This document shows, piece by piece, positions 35,662 through 44,504 of a DNA stretch of 64,000 nucleotides (position 1 is its first letter; each line of letters starts with the position of its first letter). The notes under the pieces were generated by a model that saw nothing but the letters and a program-made list of their open reading frames with translations, was not told the origin of the DNA and made no database searches. Source of the stretch: Leifsonia virtsii (GTDB lineage Bacteria; Actinomycetota; Actinomycetes; Actinomycetales; Microbacteriaceae). The stretch lies in contig NZ_JAROCB010000002.1 in the NCBI RefSeq assembly GCF_030433675.1, positions 868,001 to 932,000 on the forward strand. The letters run 5' to 3'. A program made the translations under genes and the position numbers.

Positions 35662-36842
35662 ACCGCCTCCACGATGAGCGAGGTGCCCTGGCCGACGCCG
35701 ACGCACATGGTGGCGAGGCCGTAGCGTGCGCCCTCCCGCTCCATCCGGCCGAGCAGGGTGACCAGGATGCGCGACCCGCTCGACCCGAGCGCGTGGCCGA
35801 GGGCGATCGCGCCGCCGTCGGCGTTCACCGTCGCGGGGTCGAGCCCGAGCCGGCGGATGCACGCGAGCGCCTGGCTGGCGAACGCCTCGTTGAGCTCGAC
35901 CGCGCCCAGGTCGGAGACGTCGAGGCCGGCGCGCGCCAGGGCCTTCTGCGTGGCGGGCACCGGGCCGAGCCCCATGACCTCCGGGGCGACGCCGGCGCTC
36001 GCCGCGGCGACGATGCGGGCGCGCGGCCGCAGCCCGTGGCGCTCGACCGCCTCCGCACTCGCCACGACGATCGCCGAGGCGCCGTCGTTCAGCGGGGAGG
36101 AGTTGCCCGCCGTCACGACGGAGCCTGCGGCGACGACGGGCTTCAAGCGCGAGAGGGCGTCCAGGCTGGTGTCGCGCCGGATGCCCTCGTCGGTCGCGAC
36201 CGGCCCGGCGGGGGTGTCGACCGCGAGCAGCTCGGCGTCGAACCGTCCCGCGTCGGCCGCGGCGGCCGCCCGCCGATGGCTCTGCAGGGCGAAGGCGTCG
36301 GCCTCCTCGCGGGTGATGCCGTCGATCCTGGCGACCTCCTCGGCCGTCTCCGGCATCGTGTAGGTGGCCTTGTCGCGGGCCAGCAGGCGGGGGTTTGTGA
36401 AGCGCCAGCCGATCGACGTGTCGTACTGCGGGCCGGGCTTCGCGTAGGCGCGCTCCGGCTTGCCCTGCACCCAGGGGGCGCGGGTCATCGACTCGACGCC
36501 GCCCGCGACGACGAGGTCGGCGTCGCCGGCGCGGATGCCCTGCGCGGCCTGGATGACGGCGGTCAGGCCCGAGGCGCACAGCCGGTTGACGGTGAGAGCG
36601 GGGATCTCGTCGGGCAGCCCGGCGAGGAGGACGGCCATCCGGGCGACGTTGCGGTTGTCCTCGCCCGCCTGGTTGGCCGCGCCGAGCACCACCTCGTCGA
36701 GTGCGTCGCCGGGAACGCCGGCGCGGCGGACCACCTCGCCGACGACCAGCGCCGCGAGGTCGTCGGGCCGGACGCCCGCCAGCGCGCCGCCGTAGCGGCC
36801 GACCGGTGTGCGCACCCCGTCGACCAGGTAGGCCTCCGCCAT
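35658..36842 (-). CDS. paaJ: 3-oxoadipyl-CoA/3-oxo-5,6-dehydrosuberyl-CoA thiolase
   Basis: 394 residues. The thiolase active-site cysteine is in VNRLCASGLTAVIQAAQGI (about Cys90). The His motif is IALGHALGSSGSRI, and the second Cys is in LATMCVGVGQGTSLIVE. VELNEAFASQALACI is also typical. It releases acetyl-CoA from the chain-shortened intermediates. First gene of the paaJ-paaF-paaH operon; an imperfect palindrome lies 25 bp upstream. Confidence 0.92.
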   Translation of the reverse strand: MAEAYLVDGVRTPVGRYGGALAGVRPDDLAALVVGEVVRRAGVPGDALDEVVLGAANQAGEDNRNVARMAVLLAGLPDEIPALTVNRLCASGLTAVIQAAQGIRAGDADLVVAGGVESMTRAPWVQGKPERAYAKPGPQYDTSIGWRFTNPRLLARDKATYTMPETAEEVARIDGITREEADAFALQSHRRAAAAADAGRFDAELLAVDTPAGPVATDEGIRRDTSLDALSRLKPVVAAGSVVTAGNSSPLNDGASAIVVASAEAVERHGLRPRARIVAAASAGVAPEVMGLGPVPATQKALARAGLDVSDLGAVELNEAFASQALACIRRLGLDPATVNADGGAIALGHALGSSGSRILVTLLGRMEREGARYGLATMCVGVGQGTSLIVEAV

Positions 36843-36866
36843 CGTGCCCTCTCCCTCGACGCCACG

Positions 36867-36892
36867 AATTACCGAACAATCGTTCAGCAATT
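36867..36892. promoter_or_regulatory. TetR-type operator upstream of paaJ
   Basis: A 26-bp imperfect palindrome, pairing at 20 of 26 positions. The core GAAC-AATC-GTTC is at 36874-36885 and the outer ends are AATT. It shares ACCGAACRATC with the paaA-paaR operator, so the same repressor probably controls both operons. Confidence 0.65.
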
Positions 36893-36958
36893 GCATCGTC
36901 GCAGAACCCGCCGTCGCAATCAACCCGCCGCCCACGCCACTAGCGTCCCCGCCATCGG

Positions 36959-37009
36959 TTCCTCGATTAATCCGGGCTTTCGGGGTCGAATCGCGGACTA
37001 ATCGAGGAA
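36959..37009. repeat. 16-bp inverted repeat downstream of the ltrA-like gene
   Basis: TTCCTCGATTAATCCG (36959-36974) pairs with 36994-37009 with one mismatch around a 19-nt loop. It ends 19 bp before the 3' end of the LtrA gene and probably serves as its terminator. Confidence 0.6.
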
Positions 37010-37027
37010 GCGATGGTTGGGGACGGG

Positions 37028-38206
37028 TCAGGGGGAGGGGGAGGGAGAGGGGGAGGCGGCGCGGGCGCGGCGGCGGGAGGCGCGCTCCGCGGCGGCGACG
37101 ACGTAGGCGAGCACGAGCACCGCGCAGGCGACCGTCACCGCCGCCGGCAGCACCGCCCCGAGCGGCACCAGCAGCAGTGACAGCACGACCGCGGGCACGC
37201 CCCACCGCAGCACCACCCGCCACTCGTCGCCGTAGCGCCGGGAGATTACCGTGTTCGCGAAGTAGAACAGCGCGATCCCGCCGCCGAGGCACAGCGAGAG
37301 CGCGAGCGGGAGCGGCTCGCCAGGATGCGCGATCGCCGCCGACAGTGCTCCCGACAGCGCCGTCACCCCGGCCAGCAGGAGGAACGGCAGGAACGCCACC
37401 GTGTCCCGGACGCCGCGGATGTCGCCGCGGGCGAGCAGACGCTCCAGCCCCTGGTGCATCGCGTCCACCCCGTACAGGAAGAACGTCCACGCCAGCCCGG
37501 CGGCGATGAGCAGGCCGAGCAGGCCGACGACAGCCCCGGCCGCGGTCCACGTCGCGCTCACCGCCGCGACGATGCTGAGCACGGACTCGCCGAGCACGAT
37601 GATCACCAGCAGCCCGAACCGCTCCGACAGGTGGTCGACGTTCAGCGTCTCGAACGCTCCGGACGCCCAGCTCGACGCCGTCGTGATCAGCAGCACGACC
37701 TCGAGCGCGATCGCGACGGCCCACAGCACGTACCCGGCCGGCTCCGGCAGCACGATCGAGACCAGCCAGAGCACTGCCGTGACACCGTTATAGACGCTGA
37801 TCCGGATGCGCGAGCCGACCCCGTCGGCCCACGACAGCCGGATCCAGGCCACAAGCAGCACGATCCGCAGCGCCGCGTTCCCGGCCGCGAACAGCCACGC
37901 CCGCTCGCCGATCGCCTCGGGGGCGGCGACGGCCATCGCGCCGACCGCCACCATGGCCAGCAGCATCACCAGCGACAGCCCGCGCCGGGTGAGCCGCCGC
38001 GACACGTTGACGACGAAGGTCAGGTTGCCCCACGACCACCACACGGCGGCGAACAGGGCGAGAAACACCCCGATCGCCGCGAACCCGGGATGCTCGTGGA
38101 GGCCGTGCGCCAGCTGCCCGACCAGCGCCACGAAGATCAGATCGAAGAACAGCTCCATCCAGTCGGCCCTGCCCGGGTCGCGGTCGCTGTTCCCGATCAT
38201 CCTCAT
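37028..38206 (-). CDS. LtrA (low temperature requirement A) family membrane protein
   Basis: 392 residues with about ten to twelve membrane helices. The family opening WMELFFDLIFVALVGQLAHG and the central HLSERFGLLVIIVLGESVLS are diagnostic of LtrA proteins, first found in Listeria as needed for growth in the cold. Biochemical function is unknown. It ends in a repeated SP tail. Its start overlaps the AsnC-type regulator stop by ATGA. Confidence 0.9.
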   Translation of the reverse strand: MRMIGNSDRDPGRADWMELFFDLIFVALVGQLAHGLHEHPGFAAIGVFLALFAAVWWSWGNLTFVVNVSRRLTRRGLSLVMLLAMVAVGAMAVAAPEAIGERAWLFAAGNAALRIVLLVAWIRLSWADGVGSRIRISVYNGVTAVLWLVSIVLPEPAGYVLWAVAIALEVVLLITTASSWASGAFETLNVDHLSERFGLLVIIVLGESVLSIVAAVSATWTAAGAVVGLLGLLIAAGLAWTFFLYGVDAMHQGLERLLARGDIRGVRDTVAFLPFLLLAGVTALSGALSAAIAHPGEPLPLALSLCLGGGIALFYFANTVISRRYGDEWRVVLRWGVPAVVLSLLLVPLGAVLPAAVTVACAVLVLAYVVAAAERASRRRARAASPSPSPSP

Positions 38207-38631
38207 CGCAGGTCGTGGTCCTCGAACACGAGCGAGGTCTTCGTGTCGCGCACGGAGGGGATGGCGGTGAGCTCCTCCAGCACCACGCGCCGCAGGTCCT
38301 CGTTGTCGCGGGCCCGCACCAGCAGGATGACGTCGAAGTCGCCGCCGACCAGCGCGAAGTGCTCCACCTCCGGGATGCGCTGCAGCCGCTCGCGCAGGTC
38401 GTGCCAGTCCGCCTGCTCCACCCGCAGCGTCACGTACGCGGACGACGCCCGCCCCGAGCGCCGCGGGTCGACCTTCGCGGTGAACCCCGTGATGACGCCC
38501 TCCGACACCAGCCGGGAGACCCGCGAGTAGGCGTTGGCGCGCGACACGTGGGCCGCCTCCGCCACGGAGGTGATGGAGGCGCGGCCGTCCGCGCGCAGAG
38601 CGTCCAGGATCCGTACGTCGATGTCGTCCAT
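38203..38631 (-). CDS. Lrp/AsnC-family transcriptional regulator
   Basis: 142 residues. The N-terminal HTH is DIDVRILDALRADGRASITS followed by VAEAAHVSRANAYSRVSRL, and the C-terminal RAM ligand domain has VEHFALVGGDFDVILLVRA. It is divergent (127 bp) from the 2-oxoacid dehydrogenase operon, the arrangement of BkdR regulators, which sense branched-chain amino acids. It is translationally coupled to the downstream ltrA-like gene. Its target is inferred. Confidence 0.88.
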   Translation of the reverse strand: MDDIDVRILDALRADGRASITSVAEAAHVSRANAYSRVSRLVSEGVITGFTAKVDPRRSGRASSAYVTLRVEQADWHDLRERLQRIPEVEHFALVGGDFDVILLVRARDNEDLRRVVLEELTAIPSVRDTKTSLVFEDHDLR

Positions 38632-38758
38632 GGTGCTGGACAGTCTGGCACCGATCCCGGCCGTGCGCACCCGTTCGTCTCGACTCGCGCGCACCCGTAG
38701 CGTTCCGCGTCTGCCGAAGTCATCCTGGGGAGGAGCGACGTCTTTCGAAGGAGAACAG

Positions 38759-39850
38759 ATGCACGCGGACGATCTGCTGCCCGGCGACACCCCGCTGCGG
38801 CTCATCGACCAGGATGGCGCGTCCCACCCGGACGACCGCCACCGGATGCCCACGGCCGACACCCTGCTGGAGGGCTACCGCCGGCTCGTGCTGGCCCGGA
38901 GGATCAACGACCAGGCCGACGCGCTGGTGCGCCAGGGCCGCCTCGCGGTCTATCCGTCGTCGCACGGCCAGGAGGCGTGCGAGATCGCCGCCGCGATGGT
39001 CCTCGGCGAGCAGGACTGGCTCTTCCCGACCTACCGCGACAGCGTCGCCGTCATCGCCCGCGGCGTCGACCCGTTCGAGGCGTTCGTGCTGCTCCGCGGC
39101 GACTGGCACTCCGGGTACGACCCGCACGAGCACCACGTGGCGCCGCAGTCGACGCCGCTCGCGACGCAGCTGCTGCACGCGGTCGGCTTCGCGCACGCCG
39201 CCCGGATGCGCGGCGAGGACACCGTCGTGCTCGCCCTCTGCGGTGACGGCGCGACGAGCGAGGGCGACTTCCACGAGGCGCTCAACTTCGCCGCCGTCTT
39301 CCACCTGCCCGTCGTCTTCCTCGTGCAGAACAACGGCTACGCGATCTCCGTGCCGCTCAGCCGGCAGACGGCGGCTCCGAGCCTCGCCCACAAGGGCGTC
39401 GGGTACGGGATGCGCGGCCGGCTGGTCGACGGCAACGACCTGGCCGCGCTGCTCGCGGTGCTCGGCGACGCGGTCGCGGAGGCGCGCGACGGCGGCGGCC
39501 CGACCCTGGTCGAGGCCCTGACCTACCGGATGAAGTCGCACACCAACGCCGACGACGCCACCCGCTACCGCACCGACGACGAGGTGGAGCCGTGGCGCGC
39601 CCGCGACCCGCTGCTGCGCCTGGCCACCTGGTTGACCGCCGAGGGAGCACTCAGCGAGGGCGACGACGCCGAGGCGCACGCGCACGCCGAGCGGGTCGCC
39701 GCCGAGCTTCGCACGGCGATCATGGCCGACGCGGAACCGCATCCCGAAGACCTGTTCGCCCACGTCTACGCCAGCCCGACGCCCCAGCTGCGCGAGCAGG
39801 CGGAGCAGCTCGCCGGCGAGCTCGCCGCAGCGGAGGAGGCCGCACGATGA
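38759..39850 (+). CDS. bkdA: 2-oxoacid dehydrogenase E1 alpha, branched-chain type
   Basis: 363 residues, ATG with GAAGGAG upstream. The thiamine-diphosphate motif runs from GDGATSEGDFHEALNFAAVF to LVQNNGYAIS (GDG to NN). SSHGQEACEIAAAMVL and PTYRDSVAVIARGV are typical of branched-chain or acetoin-type E1 alpha. With E1 beta it decarboxylates a 2-oxoacid and transfers the acyl group to lipoate. The divergent Lrp-type regulator favours branched-chain oxoacids over pyruvate. ATGA overlap with E1 beta. Confidence 0.87.
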   Translation: MHADDLLPGDTPLRLIDQDGASHPDDRHRMPTADTLLEGYRRLVLARRINDQADALVRQGRLAVYPSSHGQEACEIAAAMVLGEQDWLFPTYRDSVAVIARGVDPFEAFVLLRGDWHSGYDPHEHHVAPQSTPLATQLLHAVGFAHAARMRGEDTVVLALCGDGATSEGDFHEALNFAAVFHLPVVFLVQNNGYAISVPLSRQTAAPSLAHKGVGYGMRGRLVDGNDLAALLAVLGDAVAEARDGGGPTLVEALTYRMKSHTNADDATRYRTDDEVEPWRARDPLLRLATWLTAEGALSEGDDAEAHAHAERVAAELRTAIMADAEPHPEDLFAHVYASPTPQLREQAEQLAGELAAAEEAAR

Positions 39851-40875
39851 CCCTGATGCACGATGCCCCGGCGGAGCGGCCGGCCACCCCGGCGCCCGCC
39901 ACCCTGACGATGGCGCAGGCCCTCAACCGCGCGCTCGCCGATGCGCTCGCCGCCGACCCGACCGTCGTCGTCTTCGGCGAGGACGTCGGCCCGCTCGGCG
40001 GCGTCTTCCGCATCACCGACGGGCTGACCGCCCGCTTCGGCGAGGACCGCTGCTTCGACACCCCGCTCGCCGAGGCCGGCATCGTCGGCACAGCGGTCGG
40101 GATGGCGATGAACGGGATGCGCCCGGTCGTCGAGATGCAGTTCGACGCCTTCGCCTACCCGGCGTTCGAGCAGATCGTCGACCACGTCGCCAAGATGGGC
40201 AACCGCACGCGCGGGCGGATGCGGCTGCCGCTGGTCATCCGCATCCCGTACGCCGGCGGCATCGGCGGGGTCGAGCACCACTCCGACTCGTCGGAGGCGT
40301 ACTACGTGCACACGCCCGGCCTGACCGTGGTGTCGCCGACGACCCCGCAGGACGCGTACGGGCTGCTGCGCGCCGCGATCGCGCATCCCGACCCGGTGAT
40401 CTTCCTCGAGCCGAAGAAGCTGTACTGGTCGACCGGCGTGGTGGACACGGAGGCTCCGCTTCCGGAGATCGGCCGCGCCCGTGTCGCGCGGGAGGGGACC
40501 GACGCGACGCTCATCGCGTACGGACCCTCGGTCCCGGTGGCGCTCGCCGCCGCCGAGGCCGCCGCGGAGGACGGCCGCAGCCTCGGCGTGATCGACCTGC
40601 GCTCGCTTGTGCCGTTCGACGACGAGACGGTGTGCGCCGCGGTGCGCGCGACGGGCCGGGCGGTGGTCATCGCCGAGGCTCCTGGCTTCGCGAGCATGGC
40701 GGCCGAGATCGCGGCGCGCGTCTCGGAGCGCTGCTTCCACCACCTGCTCGCCCCGGTGCGGCGCGTGGCCGGCTTCGACACTCCGTTCGCGCCGCCCAAG
40801 CTGGAGCGGTTCTACCTGCCGGATGTCGACCGCGTCCTGGACGCCGTCGACGCGCTGCAGTGGGAGGACGCGTGA
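39847..40875 (+). CDS. bkdB: 2-oxoacid dehydrogenase E1 beta
   Basis: 342 residues. Transketolase-type pyrimidine-binding domain: VVVFGEDVGPLGGVFRITDG, FDTPLAEAGIVGTAVGMAMN and PVVEMQFDAFAYPAFEQIVD. The C-terminal transketolase domain runs from about 210 (ATLIAYGPSVPVALAAAEAA; VIDLRSLVPFDDETV). It pairs with E1 alpha. Both borders are 4-bp overlaps (ATGA, GTGA), so subunit synthesis is coupled. Confidence 0.92.
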   Translation: MTLMHDAPAERPATPAPATLTMAQALNRALADALAADPTVVVFGEDVGPLGGVFRITDGLTARFGEDRCFDTPLAEAGIVGTAVGMAMNGMRPVVEMQFDAFAYPAFEQIVDHVAKMGNRTRGRMRLPLVIRIPYAGGIGGVEHHSDSSEAYYVHTPGLTVVSPTTPQDAYGLLRAAIAHPDPVIFLEPKKLYWSTGVVDTEAPLPEIGRARVAREGTDATLIAYGPSVPVALAAAEAAAEDGRSLGVIDLRSLVPFDDETVCAAVRATGRAVVIAEAPGFASMAAEIAARVSERCFHHLLAPVRRVAGFDTPFAPPKLERFYLPDVDRVLDAVDALQWEDA

Positions 40876-42200
40876 GCCCCCGGGTGTTCACCCTCCCCGA
40901 CCTGGGGGAGGGGCTGACCGACGCCGAACTGGTCCGCTGGCTGGTCGCGGTGGGAGACACGGTCACGACCGATCAGCCCATCGCCGAGGTGGAGACCGCG
41001 AAGTCGGTGGTGGAGGTGCCGTCGCCGTTCGCCGGACGGGTCGCAGCGCTTCACGGCGACGAGGGCGAGACGATCCTCGTCGGCGCTCCGCTGCTGGAGG
41101 TGGAGGAGGAGACGGCGGCTGCCGCGCCGGCCGCGTCCGGCTCGGGGCAGGTGCTCGTCGGGTACGGTACGACCGCGCACGGCGCGCGGAGGACCCGCGC
41201 GGCGCGGGCCGGTGGCGCTGCTACGGCCGTGGCGACGTCTCCGGCGTCCGCGCCGCCGCGCGGCCGGATCGTCCCGGTCGTCTCCCCGGTCGTGCGCGCG
41301 CTGGCGCGCAGCCACGGCATCGACCTGGCCACGCTGCGCCCCAGCCGACCCGACGGTGTGGTGACGAGACGGGATGTGGAGGCCGCCTTCGCGACCGCAT
41401 CCGCAGGCGTGACCACCTCGCCGCAGAGCACGCCCGCGCCCGCGCCCCTCACCGACCCCGGCGCCTCCGACCCCCGCACGGGCCTCACCGTCGCCGCGAC
41501 GACCCCGTTCTCGCGCCTGCGCCGCACCGTGGCCGAGACGATGACGCGCAGCCGCTCCGAGATCCCGGAGGCGACCGTCTGGGTGGATGTGGACGCGACC
41601 GAGCTGTGGGACGGCCGCCGTCGGCTGGCCCGGGACGGCCGCGCCCCGTCGTTCCTCTCCTTCGTCGCGCGGTTCGCCCTCGCAGCGCTGGCGCGGCATC
41701 CCGAGCTCGCGGGCCGCGTCGCCCCCGACGGACAGGGTCTCGTCACCTTCGAGGGCGTCAACCTCGGCTTCGCAGCCGACACCGAGCGGGGACTGCTCGT
41801 GCCCGTGGTGCGCCGCGCCGACCGGCTCTCGGTTCGCGAGCTCGACGCCGAGCTCGACCGGCTGGCACGCGCGGCCCGTGAGGGGAAGCTGCCGCCGGCC
41901 GACCTCGCGGGGTCGACCTTCACGATCAACAACTACGGCAGCCTGGGCGTCGACGGCAGCGCCGCGATCATCAACCACCCGGAGGTCGCCATCCTCGGCC
42001 TCGGCCGCGCCATCGAGCGGCCCTGGGTGGTGGAGGGCGCGGTCGTGCCCCGGCGCATCCTGCAGCTCTCGCTCGTCTTCGACCACCGGGTCACCGACGG
42101 CGGCGTCGCGGCGGCCTTGCTTCGCGAGGTCGCGGACGCGATCGAGTCGCCGCTCGGCGCCCTCGCCGACCTCCCCGGCGCCGTCGGCGGCCGGGCGTAG
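40872..42200 (+). CDS. bkdC: Dihydrolipoamide acyltransferase (E2)
   Basis: 442 residues. One lipoyl domain (1-80) has the lipoylated Lys44 in EVETAKSVVEVPSPFAG. A flexible Ala/Pro linker leads to a peripheral-subunit-binding domain (about 138-172, VSPVVRALARSHGIDLATLR). The catalytic domain starts at about 205 and has SLVFDHRVTDGGVAAALL (catalytic His/Asp) near the end. It transfers the acyl group to CoA. No E3 (lipoamide dehydrogenase) gene follows, so E3 must come from elsewhere. Confidence 0.92.
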   Translation: MSPRVFTLPDLGEGLTDAELVRWLVAVGDTVTTDQPIAEVETAKSVVEVPSPFAGRVAALHGDEGETILVGAPLLEVEEETAAAAPAASGSGQVLVGYGTTAHGARRTRAARAGGAATAVATSPASAPPRGRIVPVVSPVVRALARSHGIDLATLRPSRPDGVVTRRDVEAAFATASAGVTTSPQSTPAPAPLTDPGASDPRTGLTVAATTPFSRLRRTVAETMTRSRSEIPEATVWVDVDATELWDGRRRLARDGRAPSFLSFVARFALAALARHPELAGRVAPDGQGLVTFEGVNLGFAADTERGLLVPVVRRADRLSVRELDAELDRLARAAREGKLPPADLAGSTFTINNYGSLGVDGSAAIINHPEVAILGLGRAIERPWVVEGAVVPRRILQLSLVFDHRVTDGGVAAALLREVADAIESPLGALADLPGAVGGRA

Positions 42201-42203
42201 GGT
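42198..42203 (+). promoter_or_regulatory. Putative leaderless -10 element of the 40-residue gene
   Basis: TAGGGT overlaps the E2 stop codon and lies exactly 6 nt before the ATG at 42210. Confidence 0.45.
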
Positions 42204-42209
42204 GGCGGC

Positions 42210-42332
42210 ATGAGCGACAAGAAGAACGACGACGACTACGACCTCAGCGAGGAGAAGGAGGTCGCGCCCGAGGAGAACATCGACTGGCTGCCCCAGCCGG
42301 AGCCGACCGACGGCGAAGCGCCCGCGCCCTGA
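42210..42332 (+). CDS. 40-residue acidic protein
   Basis: 40 residues, Asp/Glu-rich (MSDKKNDDDYDLSEEKEVAP and then ENIDWLPQPEPTDGEAPAP). The ATG sits 6 nt after a TAGGGT hexamer, the same spacing as other leaderless genes here. Codon choice is GC-rich throughout, as in genuine genes. No fold or homologue is recognised; it may be a small regulatory or intrinsically disordered protein. Confidence 0.55.
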   Translation: MSDKKNDDDYDLSEEKEVAPEENIDWLPQPEPTDGEAPAP

Positions 42333-42364
42333 GCTCCTGCGCCCCGAGCCAAGGCGTCACGGCA

Positions 42365-42370
42365 TAGGGT
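42365..42370 (+). promoter_or_regulatory. Putative leaderless -10 element of the DMT transporter gene
   Basis: TAGGGT lies 7 nt before the GTG at 42378. Confidence 0.4.
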
Positions 42371-42377
42371 GGGAGGA

Positions 42378-43331
42378 GTGACCCCTCGCTCCCTCCCGCT
42401 CTGGCTCGCCCTCGTCCTCGCGCTGCTGTGCGGTGCTCTGGTGGCGATCCAGTCCCGCATCAACGGGGAGCTGGGCAGCAGGCTCGGCGACGGCTTCACC
42501 GCCGCAAGCATCTCGTTCGGCTCGGGACTCGTCATCCTCTGCATCGCCCTCGCCATCGCTCCCGTCGGCCGGCGCGGTCTCGCGCGGGTCCGGGAGGCGC
42601 TCCGCGACCGGCGGCTGCGCTGGTGGTACGTCTGCGGCGGCGCCGCCGGCTCCTTCCTGGTGCTCTCGCAGGGCCTCGCCGCGGCGGCGCTCGGCGTCGC
42701 CCTGTTCACCGTCGCGGTCGTCGCGGGACAGACGCTCAGCGGTCTCGTGCTCGATCGCGTCGGCATCGGCCCGGGCGGCCGCCGTCCGTTGACGCCGGCG
42801 CGGCTCGTCGGCGCGCTGCTCGCCCTCGTCGCCGTCACCTGGGCGGTGTCCGCCCAATTCGGCGGCAGCGCCCCGGTGCTCCTCATGCTGCTCCCGTTCA
42901 TCGCCGGCCTCGGCACCGGGTGGCAGCAGGCGGTGAACGGGCAGGTCCGCGTGGTCGCCGAGAGCGCCCTCACCGCGACCTTCATCAACTTCGCCGTCGG
43001 CACGACTGTGCTCGTCGTGCTGATGCTGGTGCGCTGGGGCGTCGGCGGGATGCCGCAGCGGCTGCCGGCGGAGCCGTGGCTCTACATCGGCGGCGCGCTC
43101 GGCTGCGTGTTCATCGGCGTCACCGCGCTGCTGGTCCGGATCACCGGCGTCCTGCTGCTCGGACTCGCGACGGTCGCCGGCCAGCTCGCCGCGGCGCTGC
43201 TGCTCGACCTGCTGCTCCCGACGGCCGGACACCAGCTGGCGTTCTCCACCATCGGCGGCACGCTGCTCGCGATCGTCGCCGTCGCGATCGCCAGCGTCCG
43301 GTGGCGCGGCCGGACGCGGGCCGGCGCCTAG
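42378..43331 (+). CDS. DMT-superfamily transporter of the YdcZ (DUF606) type
   Basis: 317 residues with about ten membrane helices in two similar halves. ALLCGALVAIQSRINGELGS and the second-half equivalent PFIAGLGTGWQQAVNGQVRV are the internal repeat and the hallmark of YdcZ/DUF606 proteins. The substrate is unknown; related DMT proteins export amino acids or other metabolites. The GTG start is chosen from the promoter spacing; the in-frame GTG at 42369 is possible. Confidence 0.85.
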   Translation: MTPRSLPLWLALVLALLCGALVAIQSRINGELGSRLGDGFTAASISFGSGLVILCIALAIAPVGRRGLARVREALRDRRLRWWYVCGGAAGSFLVLSQGLAAAALGVALFTVAVVAGQTLSGLVLDRVGIGPGGRRPLTPARLVGALLALVAVTWAVSAQFGGSAPVLLMLLPFIAGLGTGWQQAVNGQVRVVAESALTATFINFAVGTTVLVVLMLVRWGVGGMPQRLPAEPWLYIGGALGCVFIGVTALLVRITGVLLLGLATVAGQLAAALLLDLLLPTAGHQLAFSTIGGTLLAIVAVAIASVRWRGRTRAGA

Positions 43332-43349
43332 CGTCGGAGAGCCGGCGGG

Positions 43350-43901
43350 TCACTCCAGGGTCGTCAGGAACCGCTCCGGGTCGATCGTCGTGCGGTGACC
43401 CTCCTTGCTGTCCGCGGGGATCCCCCCGACGTACAGCCAGCCCAGCAGCCGCTCGTTCTTCGCCAGGCCGTGCATCCGGTGCACCGCCTTCGACCGGGTG
43501 TGGTGGCCGGTCCGCCACATCACGCCCCAGCCCGCGTCGTGCAGCAACAGGCTCAGGATGTGCGCGACACCGGATGCGACCGCGTCCTGCTCCCAACCGG
43601 GCACCTTCTCGCTCTTCGTCCGGACCGACACGATCGCCAGCAGCAGCGAGGAGCGCAGCGGCTTGGCGGCGAGCTTCTCCGCGTCCGTCCCGCTCGCCTT
43701 CGCGTCGGCGACGAACGCCCGGCCCAGCCGCTCCCGCGCTTCGCCGCGCAGCTCGATCAGCCGCCACGGGTGCAGCGCGCTGTGGTCGGCGACCCGGCCG
43801 GCCGCCGCGACGAGGGGCAGCAGCTCCTCGTGCGTCGGCGCGTCCGCCGTCACCCGCGAGTACGACCGCCGCGCGGCGACGCGGCCCGCGAGCTCGGTCA
43901 T
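43350..43901 (-). CDS. Nitroreductase family FMN-dependent oxidoreductase
   Basis: 183 residues, at the short end for the family. It has the FMN-phosphate site RRSYSRVTADAPTHEEL, the PWR segment HPWRLIELRGEARERLG, and GVAHILSLLLHDAGWGVMWR followed by GWLYVGGIPADS. The substrate is unknown (quinone or nitro reduction). Its start shares one base with the msrB stop (TGATG), so the two redox genes form an operon. Confidence 0.85.
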   Translation of the reverse strand: MTELAGRVAARRSYSRVTADAPTHEELLPLVAAAGRVADHSALHPWRLIELRGEARERLGRAFVADAKASGTDAEKLAAKPLRSSLLLAIVSVRTKSEKVPGWEQDAVASGVAHILSLLLHDAGWGVMWRTGHHTRSKAVHRMHGLAKNERLLGWLYVGGIPADSKEGHRTTIDPERFLTTLE

Positions 43902-44326
43902 CACGCCTCCGGCGTGAAATTCAGCGAGATCGAGTTCATGCAGTAACGGTCGCCCGTCGGAGTGCCGAAGCCGTCCGGGAAGACGTGGCCCAGGTGCGAG
44001 CCGCAGCTCGCGCAGCGGACCTCGGTGCGCACCATGCCGAGGCTGGTGTCCTCGAGCAGCTGGACCGCCTCCGGGCGCACCGACTCGTAGAAGCTCGGCC
44101 AGCCGCATCCCGAGTCGAACTTCGTGCCCGACTTGAACAGCTCGGCGCCGCACGCCGCACAGGTGTAGAGGCCGGCGCGGCCCTCGTCGAGCAGCTCGCC
44201 CGTCCACGGGCGCTCCGTCCCCGCCTCGCGCAGCACCGCGTACTGCTCAGGGCTGAGCTCCTCGCGCCACTCGTCCTCGGTCTTGGAGACGGTGTAGCCG
44301 TCCTCGGCGGTGTGGTTCTGTGCCAT
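43901..44326 (-). CDS. msrB: Peptide-methionine (R)-S-oxide reductase
   Basis: 141 residues. The SelR domain shows zinc ligands in YTCAACGAELF and RCASCGSHLGHVF, the substrate-site SGCGWPSFYESV, and the catalytic cysteine in GDRYCMNSISLNF. It repairs methionine-R-sulfoxide with reducing power from thioredoxin. The N-terminal Cys of GCGWPS may act as resolving Cys. An AAAGGGA Shine-Dalgarno sequence precedes the ATG. Confidence 0.96.
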   Translation of the reverse strand: MAQNHTAEDGYTVSKTEDEWREELSPEQYAVLREAGTERPWTGELLDEGRAGLYTCAACGAELFKSGTKFDSGCGWPSFYESVRPEAVQLLEDTSLGMVRTEVRCASCGSHLGHVFPDGFGTPTGDRYCMNSISLNFTPEA

Positions 44327-44504
44327 GCCTGTCCCTTTCGTCGTCACCAGACTAAACGGCGCGGTTCCGGATCCTGTTCCCGTTGCGTCCCGCGACGTGC
44401 CGCGGCGAAACGGGGAACACACAGGACCAGCGCCCTAGGATGACGTGCGAACGCGGGGCACGACCGGGATGCCGGCCGCCCGGCGTCCGCGACGAGGGAA
44501 GGCG

